Of a DNA stretch of 64,000 bases, positions 44,421 through 51,779 are shown piece by piece. Position numbers and translations under genes: made by a program. Position 1 is the stretch's first letter. The number at the start of each line of letters is the position of its first letter. The notes beneath the pieces are model-generated. The model saw only the letters and a list, made by a program, of their open reading frames with translations. It was not told the origin of the DNA and did no database searches. This stretch comes from Sinomicrobium oceani (GTDB lineage Bacteria; Bacteroidota; Bacteroidia; Flavobacteriales; Flavobacteriaceae), in contig NZ_FPJE01000003.1 of the NCBI RefSeq assembly GCF_900119185.1, positions 248,001 to 312,000 of the forward strand, read 5' to 3'.

Positions 44421-45560
44421 ATGATACTTAAACTCAGATTTTTCGCCTTATTGATCCTCCTGACTTCCTGTTCCTGTTCCGACGATGAAAAGATCGTTTT
44501 TGTCGACGGAGAAGAGAACCGGGAACAAGTTACAGATTCTATGTATCCTACTGCCGGGGAGATCATCCTTGATATGAAAGCCGGTTTTAACCTTGGCAAC
44601 ACCTTCGATAACGGTATTAATACCACCACATTTTCGGGGATACAACCTATTGTGGACCTGTATAAGAACGCCGGGATGAAACACATCCGGATTCCGGTAA
44701 CCTGGATGGACCGTTTCGAAAGTCACCTGGCAGATAGTGAAGGTCATATCGATGTAAATCATCCAAGATTTCTCGATCTTGTCCAGGTTGTCGATTATGC
44801 TGTAGAACAGGATATGTATGTGATCCTGAATACGCATCACGAACACTGGCTTAAAGACCATTACGACGGGTCTGCCGGTTTCAATGACAAATTCCATACC
44901 CTGTGGACGGAGATCGCTACCTATTTCAGGGACTACCCGGTGAACCTTGTTTTTGAAGTGCTCAACGAACCGGAAGGAACCCTGGGTGAAAATGATGGTT
45001 CGGGGCCTTTTCCGGACCCTACCGATCCTACAGCTCTGGAATATACCAGGAAGGTAAATAAAGTAGGTTATGATGCTATTCGGGCCACCGGAGGGAACAA
45101 TGCCACCCGCCTGGTAATGGTGGGAACCAACGGACAGGGAAATGCCTTGTATATCGATGAGGTTTATCCGAATAAGGCAAGCCTTCCGGGGGAAGGAACA
45201 GATCCGTATCTCGCCATACAGGTACACAGCTACTCTCCCTGGTCGTTTTGCGGAGAAACAGGGAGTAACTCGGCATTTCCCGGGAACTCCTTCTTCGAGA
45301 GCGGGGTTCAGGATGTCAGCGTGCATTCAAAATTGCTGAATGTACCTGTGCATTACGGAGAATTCGGTGTCGGGAGAAGCAGCAATACTGCCGAGCGGAA
45401 CACAGACCTGGTACGAGGATATTACAAAACCATGGCCGATGCGACACTGGGCCAATCCATGTCTTATTGTGTATGGGACGACCGTGGCTGGTTCGGATTG
45501 GTCAATAATTCCGGCACTCAATTCACTTACGGAATAGTGCCTTTTATGTTAGGCAATTAA
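44421..45560 (+). CDS. Glycoside hydrolase family 5 endo-enzyme, predicted surface lipoprotein
   Basis: 379 residues. The lipobox LLTSC (Cys17) anchors it, probably on the cell surface, where it would make the first cuts in the polymer. The GH5 fold shows AGFNLGNTFDN near the start, HIRIPVTW, NTHHEHW, catalytic acid/base Glu183 in EVLNEPEG and nucleophile Glu314 in HYGEFGVG. GH5 members cut beta-1,4-glucans, mannans or xyloglucan; the subfamily was not determined. It is the last gene of the operon; the next plus-strand gene is 2.7 kb away. Confidence 0.92.
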   Translation: MILKLRFFALLILLTSCSCSDDEKIVFVDGEENREQVTDSMYPTAGEIILDMKAGFNLGNTFDNGINTTTFSGIQPIVDLYKNAGMKHIRIPVTWMDRFESHLADSEGHIDVNHPRFLDLVQVVDYAVEQDMYVILNTHHEHWLKDHYDGSAGFNDKFHTLWTEIATYFRDYPVNLVFEVLNEPEGTLGENDGSGPFPDPTDPTALEYTRKVNKVGYDAIRATGGNNATRLVMVGTNGQGNALYIDEVYPNKASLPGEGTDPYLAIQVHSYSPWSFCGETGSNSAFPGNSFFESGVQDVSVHSKLLNVPVHYGEFGVGRSSNTAERNTDLVRGYYKTMADATLGQSMSYCVWDDRGWFGLVNNSGTQFTYGIVPFMLGN

Positions 45561-46484
45561 AAGATGTCTGAAAAGCGGAAATATAAGAAAAGAAGAAACG
45601 GCTTTCCGCGAACCGGTATTGCCACAGAGTGTGAATCGAACTCCAAAATTTTGGAGCACATGGTGAATTTTAGCTGTGAGATGTAGGGGATAATAGCGTA
45701 TATTATTTTGTACAATCTACAACATTTAAGGGATCCTCCGGTATAACCAGGAAATATCGATATATAGAAAAAGGTAACACATTATAAGCAATGGTTACCT
45801 TTTTTGTTAGTGAACGCTATGGGAACTTCCGGTACATGTGTGTTGTTATCTATAAAGCTATCCCATAAATAACGTGAATAATGGATAAGGCAAAAGACAC
45901 CCGCTTCTCCGAAACGAAGTATACCCTTGACTTTTGTATTTTTCCTGGGTTTTGGACTGTTAATTCACTACACTTGAACAGTATTCACGTTTTAAAGTAA
46001 CCACATACACCAGAACAATGCACTTCTACAGGAGCCGATACGGCCATCTCGTAAGATCGGTCCCTACCCGCAACGACATGTACATACCTGCCACCGGGCC
46101 ACTGCGTTTCATTGTTAATGCCCCTTTAATTTGGGCTGGGTATTTTCCCTTGGAAAGTTGTAAAAAGGGCATTTAAGTCATTCCCTTAAATGGCACTATT
46201 CAGGCCTCCCCGGGCATATATAATCCTGTGGTTTCCTTCGTCGTTACGAGGAATACCGGTAGTGTTTCCGGGATACCCGAACGTTATCTGTAAGGCAGGG
46301 AATCATTCCAATACACGATCACCCCCTTACATTCATGCGGAAGGTTTCATTCTCCTGGTTTGTCAGTCCCGTTCCCTTTCGGTTTCCGATAGGAATGAAT
46401 ACGGTATTCTGATGTGGTAAACGGAATTATTGGGGGGGCTCTATAAAATTTTATAGCTCGATTCTCTTGTTTTCTTTGTGTGTT
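45561..46484. other. Long gene-free region after the polysaccharide locus
   Basis: About 920 bp without a convincing gene; the one frame of 76 codons (46190-46420) has no protein-like composition. It holds a perfect palindrome CTCCAAAATTTTGGAG (around 45640), a terminator at 45768-45805, and nested inverted repeats at 46110-46195 (AATGCCC..TTT / AAA..GGGCATT and CATTTAAG / CTTAAATG). A stretch near 46238 (CTTCGTCGTTACGAGGA) resembles a dispersed Bacteroidota intergenic repeat. It marks the change to the AT-richer region on the right. Confidence 0.45.
45768..45805 (+). terminator. Rho-independent terminator, usable in both directions
   Basis: AAAAAGGTAAC (45768-45778) pairs with GTTACCTTTTT (45794-45804). 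It lies 208 bp after the GH5 stop and probably ends the sus operon. Confidence 0.75.
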
Positions 46485-46841
46485 TTATAATTCGTTTAGC
46501 CTGGCCTGTGCCTCGATCAGTTGTTTTATTTCCGTAGCGGGTACCTTTTGGTCAAACTTAATTTGAATAGTTTTTTTACCTGTTTTATATCCCTTTTCCT
46601 CAAGCGTTTTACGTATTTCTGTGGTTAAGGAATCAATACCAAAGCTAACGTGCTTTTTAGCCAGTGAAAACCCGGCAAGGATTCCGTTGTATTTATAGAT
46701 AGGCACATTCCAACTTATGCCACCTTCAGCTTTAGGTTCTGTTGTTTCAATCAGATTTTTTAGCTTTACCATAATTTCTTGTGCTTCTTTCGGTGCAGCG
46801 TTGATAAAGTCGTCCACATTTTTGGGTTTGAAATCTTCCAT
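46485..46841 (-). CDS. DUF1801 (YdhG-like) protein
   Basis: 118 residues from ATG at 46841 (MEDFKPKNVDDFI); the frame stays open upstream inside the DoxX gene, which is coincidental. The pattern GGISWNVPIYKYNGILAGFSLAKKHVSFG is typical of DUF1801, a small cytoplasmic fold with an unknown role. It is the last gene of a four-gene minus-strand unit (ArsR, SRPBCC, DoxX, DUF1801), 5 bp after the DoxX gene. Confidence 0.85.
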   Translation of the reverse strand: MEDFKPKNVDDFINAAPKEAQEIMVKLKNLIETTEPKAEGGISWNVPIYKYNGILAGFSLAKKHVSFGIDSLTTEIRKTLEEKGYKTGKKTIQIKFDQKVPATEIKQLIEAQARLNEL

Positions 46842-46846
46842 ATTTA

Positions 46847-47227
46847 TTACATTGCTAATTTTCGATCTGTCGGTCTGAAATACCAGGATACCAGGGTAAG
46901 AACCAAAAGTAGAACCGGACCGAAAAGTGTTAGGAAAGGGTCTCCAATGGCCAGATGCGAGATGATTGCTCCTGTCATTGCAAAGAAAAACCCTGCGTAC
47001 GCCCATTCCTTTAACAATGGAGCATTCGGGATAAGAATTGCCGTAACACCTAACATTTTCCATACCCCGAGAATGGTCAATACATAATGAGGATACCCTA
47101 AGCTGTTCATACGCTCTACTTCTTCTCTCATCTTTAGGAGTTGTACAATACCTGTGGAAAGCATTCCTAAGGAAAGCCAGGCAGTAGCAATCCAGTAGAT
47201 TATTTTGTTTCTTTTTTTCATCATCAT
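46847..47227 (-). CDS. DoxX-like membrane protein
   Basis: 126 residues with four membrane segments (about 8-27, 48-67, 74-92, 98-117). Motifs such as ILGVWKMLGVTAILIP and WAYAGFFFAMTGAIISHL are typical of the DoxX-like (DUF4870-unrelated) family found with SRPBCC and ArsR genes. Members have been tied to redox and thiol stress, but the function here is not known. It begins one base after the SRPBCC stop. Confidence 0.85.
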   Translation of the reverse strand: MMMKKRNKIIYWIATAWLSLGMLSTGIVQLLKMREEVERMNSLGYPHYVLTILGVWKMLGVTAILIPNAPLLKEWAYAGFFFAMTGAIISHLAIGDPFLTLFGPVLLLVLTLVSWYFRPTDRKLAM

Positions 47228-47692
47228 TTATTTTAAGTTCGACAGCAGATCCTCCAGTTTGTTGTGAGCCATAGTTAAGCCGTATGCAAACGGTAATTTT
47301 AATTGCTCTGCACGGTGTTTTTCAGATCTGTAGATAATCTGCATGGTCAGCTTACTTTTGTCTTTGGTTATTTCTTCAAATTCCAAAAATTCGAGTTGTA
47401 CACCAATCGGCATATCTTGCATTTCAAAAGTTCGTACTATTTCCCGATTATCAATGAGCTTATGGATGGTCCCGTTAGCCTTAAATACCACTTTACCCTC
47501 GTGGGAGGTTTCAAATTCATAACTTCCGAGGTTTTTATTTTCGAGTTTTATCACTTTTGTGCCCATCCACTGCGCAATAAACTCTGCTTCCGTATAGGCC
47601 TTGTAGAGTAGTTCCACCGGAAGGTCAAACACCCTGGTGATGGTTAGTTCCTGTTTGCCTTCGGGTACATTGATTTTTGTTTTCTGTTCCAT
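47228..47692 (-). CDS. SRPBCC (AHSA1-like) protein
   Basis: 154 residues. The fold is marked by ITRVFDLPVELLYKAYTEAEFIAQWMG at the start and by GLTMAHNKLEDLLSNL at the end, both typical of the Aha1/SRPBCC ligand-binding family (activator of Hsp90 homologues). The C-terminal half forms the hydrophobic cavity. Ligand unknown. It is translationally close to ArsR (3 bp) and to DoxX (0 bp). Confidence 0.88.
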   Translation of the reverse strand: MEQKTKINVPEGKQELTITRVFDLPVELLYKAYTEAEFIAQWMGTKVIKLENKNLGSYEFETSHEGKVVFKANGTIHKLIDNREIVRTFEMQDMPIGVQLEFLEFEEITKDKSKLTMQIIYRSEKHRAEQLKLPFAYGLTMAHNKLEDLLSNLK

Positions 47693-47695
47693 TGT

Positions 47696-48022
47696 TTATG
47701 GTATATTTGATTGATGTTTTTTCATTACTGCTTCAAGCGTATTAAAGCGGTCATCCCACATTTTTATGAAGGGTTCAATAAATTCGGCAATTTGTTTGAT
47801 TCCCTTAGGATTGAGTTGATAGTATATTTCCCGTCCCTTTTGTTCTTGCTCCAATAACTCACATTCGGTAAGGATTTGAATATGTTTGGATATGGTTTGT
47901 CTGGAATAATCAAAGTTCTCTGCTATGGCACCCGGGGTCATTGCACTTGCCGCCACTAAGGTTACAATACTTCTTCTTGTGGGGTCGGCGATAGCCTGGA
48001 ATACATCTCTTCTTAATTTCAT
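47696..48022 (-). CDS. ArsR-family transcriptional regulator
   Basis: 108 residues from ATG at 48022 ([20 protein letters not shown]); an upstream ATG at 48043 lies inside the operator. The winged helix is clear: recognition helix [16 protein letters not shown] and wing [11 protein letters not shown]. No metal-binding cysteine pair is present, so this is the SRPBCC-associated autorepressor subgroup rather than a metal sensor. It is the first gene of its unit, which it likely represses through the sites at 48036-48068. Confidence 0.9.
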   Translation of the reverse strand: MKLRRDVFQAIADPTRRSIVTLVAASAMTPGAIAENFDYSRQTISKHIQILTECELLEQEQKGREIYYQLNPKGIKQIAEFIEPFIKMWDDRFNTLEAVMKKHQSNIP

Positions 48023-48035
48023 TACGCAGTCATTT

Positions 48036-48071
48036 AACTGCAAATATATATGCAGTTATTCAACTGCACAA
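48036..48071 (-). promoter_or_regulatory. Promoter of the ArsR unit with overlapping operator
   Basis: On the minus strand TTG (48069-48071), a 20-bp spacer and TATATTTG (48041-48048) form a consensus promoter. Three AACTGCA half-sites overlap it: 48036-48042 and 48062-48068, and inverted at 48051-48057. A dimer bound there would block RNA polymerase. Confidence 0.75.
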
Positions 48072-48244
48072 TTATTTTTTCATAAAATTAATTTTAGCAT
48101 TCGGAATATAGCGGTAACCATGCCGTATAAAATAATTTTCATTTGCAGTTTTTAAGGGCATTTATTTGAGAGCTAACTTGTTACATGACTAAGAAATATA
48201 TCAATTTCGATTGTTCTGTTTAATACTTTGAAATGATGTGGAGG

Positions 48245-48297
48245 AAGTATCCGTTTTTTATTTATCTTTGTTACTAAGATACTTTTCCACAAAGATA
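48245..48297 (+). promoter_or_regulatory. Candidate MarR operator and -7 box
   Basis: TATCTTTG (48263-48270) fits the -7 consensus and is repeated inverted as CAAAGATA (48290-48297). A second inverted pair AAGTATC / GATACTT (48245-48251, 48278-48284) interleaves with it. The layout suits autoregulation by the MarR protein encoded 21 bp further on. Confidence 0.5.
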
Positions 48298-48317
48298 TTT
48301 ATCTGTCAAAATAAATA

Positions 48318-48764
48318 ATGAAAACAAATCAGAATTTCAGCGAAATTAGTCGTGCATATTCCGACACTTCAATGCTAATGCACGAAGCCATAGCCCGAAA
48401 AGCCGGGCTTTCCGGAACGGATCACAAGTATCTGGGCTTAATAATGAAAAACGGTGAAATGACTGCCGGTAAAATAGCCGAGGTAACGGGATTGACAACA
48501 GGCTCGGTAACGGGGTTAATAGACAGGCTTGAAAAAAAGCAACTTGTACGACGTAAAGCGGATAAAAACGACCGTAGAAAAGTTTTAATTGTTCCTGATG
48601 AAAAAAAAGCGATGGAACTCCTTCAACCCGTTTTTACCGAATTACAAAAAAGAACTCAAGAGCTCATTCACACATTTTCTCAAAAAGAACTCGATGCGAT
48701 AATGAGCTATTTGCTATCGGCAACAGAAATAATGAAAACCCTGACCAACGATTTAAAAAAGTAA
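48318..48764 (+). CDS. MarR-family transcriptional regulator
   Basis: 148 residues. Winged helix with recognition helix TAGKIAEVTGLTTGSVTGLIDRLEKKQLV and wing RRKADKNDRRKVLIVPDEK. Helices on both sides form the dimer. The family responds to small phenolic or oxidant ligands. It is 4 bp before a gene for a four-helix membrane protein, its likely target. Confidence 0.9.
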   Translation: MKTNQNFSEISRAYSDTSMLMHEAIARKAGLSGTDHKYLGLIMKNGEMTAGKIAEVTGLTTGSVTGLIDRLEKKQLVRRKADKNDRRKVLIVPDEKKAMELLQPVFTELQKRTQELIHTFSQKELDAIMSYLLSATEIMKTLTNDLKK

Positions 48765-48768
48765 AACA

Positions 48769-49272
48769 ATGAACATTACCGAAAGTTATTTATGGCGAGC
48801 GGAATTGTGGATGCTAATTACTTTATTATCCTATTTTTTAATGAATGGAGCACAGATTTTTGAAACGGCTGTCTTGGTACCGAAATGGACAGCAAATCCA
48901 CCCGAAACATTCTCCCTGTTAGTCAACAAAAAAGGTGTGGGGTTAAAGCTTTTTTGGATCATCCTCCATTCGTTGCACGAACTTACGTTTATCCTGGCGA
49001 TCGCTTTTTGCTGGAAAATAATTCCGATAAGGAACGGATTGTTAATCATCTTTGCCATACATTTTGCGATGAGGGTTTGGACACTTTCCTACTTTGCAAC
49101 AAACATTATTGAATTTCAAAAAGTAGCTGAAGGTCTGAGCTCAACAACAGATGTGGTAAAACGGGTTAATTTGTGGCAAATCCTGAACTATATCCGTGTG
49201 GCTGTTTTTGTCGCCTTATCAATTGGATTGATCCCCTTGCTCCTGAAGTTATCAAACATAAAGAACCACTGA
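48769..49272 (+). CDS. Integral membrane protein co-transcribed with MarR
   Basis: 167 residues with four membrane segments (about 12-30, 62-84, 88-112, 136-158). I recognise no named family; the layout recalls DUF1772-like proteins. The 4-bp gap to the MarR gene shows it is expressed together with it and presumably deals with the compound sensed. Confidence 0.7.
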   Translation: MNITESYLWRAELWMLITLLSYFLMNGAQIFETAVLVPKWTANPPETFSLLVNKKGVGLKLFWIILHSLHELTFILAIAFCWKIIPIRNGLLIIFAIHFAMRVWTLSYFATNIIEFQKVAEGLSSTTDVVKRVNLWQILNYIRVAVFVALSIGLIPLLLKLSNIKNH

Positions 49273-49395
49273 AAAAGCTGAAGATACGGGTTGACCTTTT
49301 CAATTTTATAGGGAAAACAGGTGATCCGCATGATACTAAAGAATAAAATGGTAAGAATTCATTAATGAAATATTCAATCCAACTGAAAAAGAAAC

Positions 49396-49420
49396 AACGG
49401 GTCCTGCCCGTTTAATTTTG
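49396..49420 (+). terminator. Possible terminator of the MarR unit
   Basis: AACGGG (49396-49401) pairs with CCCGTT (49407-49412), followed by TTAATTTT. Short stem, so moderate support. Confidence 0.5.
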
Positions 49421-49504
49421 ATAGGCCCCGGATGAAACGAAAACCGGAAATAGACCCGGACCTGCTTTATTTTCATCCTATGGTATAATCGGTTATGGTG
49501 TAAA

Positions 49505-49966
49505 ATGAATAAAAAACGAATTATGGAACAGTTTTTAAAAGAATTATTTGAATATAGTCATCATTTCAATCAAAAATTATCTGATATTTTTATAGACAGG
49601 CCAGACAAGACATCTGAAAAGGCGGTAAAGTTGTTCAATCATATTTTGAATGCTCACCAGATCTGGAACAATAGAATCCATCCTGAACAATCAACTTTTG
49701 GCGTTTGGGAATTACACGACATAAAAGATTTAAAGAGCATTGATAAGACAAACTACGAACACTCCTTACAAATACTTGACAAATTTGCCTTGTACGACCA
49801 TGTCGAATACACAAACACGAAAGGACAACCATTCAATAAGAATGTTCTAAACATTTGTTTTCACATTATCAACCATTCGACATATCACAGAGGACAAATT
49901 GCAACAGAATTCAGGCTGAACGGACTTGAACCTTTGGTTACGGACTATATCCACTATAAAAGCTAA
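49505..49966 (+). CDS. DinB-family protein
   Basis: 153 residues. The four-helix DinB/YfiT fold is shown by HILNAHQIWNNRI near residue 45 and by NHSTYHRGQIATEFR near residue 125; the histidines in these helices bind the metal in the family. Members act as metal-dependent thiol transferases or damage-induced proteins; the role here is unknown. Start at 49505 or 49523 (MEQFLKEL); both are possible. Confidence 0.85.
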   Translation: MNKKRIMEQFLKELFEYSHHFNQKLSDIFIDRPDKTSEKAVKLFNHILNAHQIWNNRIHPEQSTFGVWELHDIKDLKSIDKTNYEHSLQILDKFALYDHVEYTNTKGQPFNKNVLNICFHIINHSTYHRGQIATEFRLNGLEPLVTDYIHYKS

Positions 49967-50226
49967 TATAGTTTTCTGTTGATTTGTAACAGGAGCAAGA
50001 CCGGTGGGTATAGCACAGATAGCATACAAACTATAGGAAATTCTTTCGGTTGATGATCATTTTCAAAACTTTTCAGAAAAGAAAGGGAAAGGCAGTTACC
50101 GGATTTGAGAAGAGCCGATCAAATCAGTACAGGTATAATTTAGCTCGGCTGCAATTAACTTTCCGTTGCGGAAGAAAACAGAAATAGTGTTAAACAGACC
50201 GCAGATTGAGATCAATCGCTTTATGA

Positions 50227-50571
50227 TTATTTCTCTTTTATTTTTTCTCTATGTTTTGAACCAAAAGAAAGCAAAGCATTTATCACCGGATTAATTTCTT
50301 CAGCGTATTTTGTAGGAGCGTAAGAGACCGTGACAGGTTTTGTGTTGTTTACAGTTCTGGTAATTAACAAATTGTCCTCAAGCTCCTGCAATTGTTTTGA
50401 TAGAACTTTTGGAGTAATTCCAACAGACATTTCCTGTAAATCTTTGAATCGCATGGTTTGATACGTATTCAGATGGTATAAAATGCAAAACTTCCACTTT
50501 CCGCCCAAAAGTTCGATAGCATCTTTTATAGCCAATATGTCTTCCTTGCTTATATCTTTATTAATATCCAT
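50227..50571 (-). CDS. HxlR-family transcriptional regulator
   Basis: 114 residues. The family hallmark LLGGKWKFCILYHL is followed by the winged helix (RFKDLQEMSVGITPKVLSKQLQELEDNLLI) and VSYAPTKYAEEINPVI. The usual HxlR cysteine before the helix is not present in the N-terminal part, so redox sensing of the HypR type is unlikely. It is divergent from a RibD-like reductase gene that it probably controls. Confidence 0.9.
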   Translation of the reverse strand: MDINKDISKEDILAIKDAIELLGGKWKFCILYHLNTYQTMRFKDLQEMSVGITPKVLSKQLQELEDNLLITRTVNNTKPVTVSYAPTKYAEEINPVINALLSFGSKHREKIKEK

Positions 50572-50624
50572 AGATAGTCACTTTCCTAAAGGGAACCGAT
50601 AGTAAATATAAATCTAATATATAA

Positions 50625-50632
50625 TAATTTTG
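50625..50632 (+). promoter_or_regulatory. -7 box for the RibD-like reductase gene
   Basis: TAATTTTG fits TAnnTTTG, 25 bp before the ATG at 50658, in the divergent region shared with the HxlR gene. No clear TTG at the right distance. Confidence 0.5.
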
Positions 50633-50657
50633 GGATGAAAATAAAAATCCTTAAACA

Positions 50658-51164
50658 ATGAAAATAACGGTTATAGCCAACATTTCCGCTAATGGAAGAA
50701 TTTTATTATCTGATAATCCTCATTATCCATTGCCACCGGTCGCAATGGATTTTTATGTAAACCATGCGAAGCAAATAGGCAATCTTGTCATAGGTTTAAA
50801 AACATTTGAGGAGTTTAAAAATTTCCCTCAGAAAGTAAAAGAGCTTTTTAAAGGAATAGAAATTATAGTATTAACAGGTGAAGAAAGGATCTCTGAAAAA
50901 TTCAAGTTTGTTGGAAGCCCTGAAGAAGCTGTTGCCTATGGCTTATCTAAGGGGTTCAGGGAAATCGCAATCGGCGGTGGCGGAGGTACCTATAATTCTT
51001 TTATTGACCAAGAATTAGTAACGGATATTCATTTTAATATCCACCCCTTAATTACAGGAGAAGGTGCTGTTTTAGGAAGAAATAATAGGTTAAACTCGAA
51101 GTTTGAATATGGAGAGTATATGGTAGAAAGTGGTTGTGTACAATTGCACTTAACTAAGAAATAG
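50658..51164 (+). CDS. Dihydrofolate reductase-like (RibD C-terminal) protein
   Basis: 168 residues. The RibD_C fold is shown by ITVIANISANGRI at the start, GNLVIGLKTFEEF, EIAIGGGGGTYNSFID (NADPH-binding loop) and the C-terminal ESGCVQLHL. Proteins of this type reduce small heterocycles with NADPH; the substrate is unknown. Pairing with an HxlR regulator is a common arrangement. Confidence 0.87.
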   Translation: MKITVIANISANGRILLSDNPHYPLPPVAMDFYVNHAKQIGNLVIGLKTFEEFKNFPQKVKELFKGIEIIVLTGEERISEKFKFVGSPEEAVAYGLSKGFREIAIGGGGGTYNSFIDQELVTDIHFNIHPLITGEGAVLGRNNRLNSKFEYGEYMVESGCVQLHLTKK

Positions 51165-51779
51165 TGAAATAAGCAGAGAAATACTTTAGGCTTTAACAGG
51201 ACAATAATGTGGCAGGTATGAATACGAAGACTATTTACAGATTGGGTTAGATATTTTAAACTAATCCGCAGGAAATTTGATTTGAATTTAAAATCCCGGA
51301 AAAAATGAAAATTGTATTAGCATGTTCTCTGGTAAATATAGGAAAACCATTGTGAAGGTCCCAGGGCTGTACTGCCTTCATGTGTTTTTGGTGAAGTCTG
51401 CAATGTTTATGATTGATACTGAGGTGGCTATCGGAAGAGTCCGGAAGAAAGTAATTGTGTCAAAAACGATTATAATGATGCACATTTCCAGGATTGGAGG
51501 GCAGTGGAAAGCCTGCCTGCGTACAGAAGCGTAGGGGAATGGCAGCAGAATTGGTTACTTCTGAATTGTTTAGAATTTTTTAATAGTTTTTATTAATTTG
51601 GGAACTGTTTTTCAGAGCCATATTCTTGTTAATGATAAAACCAGTCTTACCGTGTACCATGGCAAAAGTCTCTTCTTCGCCCGGTTGGGATAAGAAATTA
51701 AAATTAATGTAAAATTCTGATTATTTGGTGTTTATGCAGTGTTGCCAATAGTCTTTTTCGAAATGGAAAAATTAAGTAA
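51165..51779. pseudogene. Gene-free region with a possible decayed coding fragment
   Basis: From about 51423 to 51587, one plus-strand frame without a start codon reads GYRKSPEESNCVKNDYNDAH and on through QDWRAVESLPAYRSVGEWQQ to a stop. This is protein-like in composition but matches no family I know, and it is preceded by two stops in the same frame. A short frame MKIVLACSLVNIGKPL (from 51305) may belong to the same relic. The rest of the 615 bp shows nothing. Confidence 0.25.

Noticed and set aside
45871-45991. Inverted repeat AACGTGAATA / TATTCACGTT 101 bp apart, considered as a MITE
   Set aside because: A 10-bp pair is expected by chance in a gap of this size, and no target duplication or further copy was seen.
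46190-46420. Frame of 76 codons in the long gap after the polysaccharide locus
   Set aside because: Composition is not protein-like, no ribosome-binding site or promoter, and it covers a segment resembling an intergenic repeat.
46842-47063. Upstream extension of the DUF1801 frame to 192 codons
   Set aside because: The added part lies inside the DoxX gene in another frame and the family starts at the internal ATG (46841).
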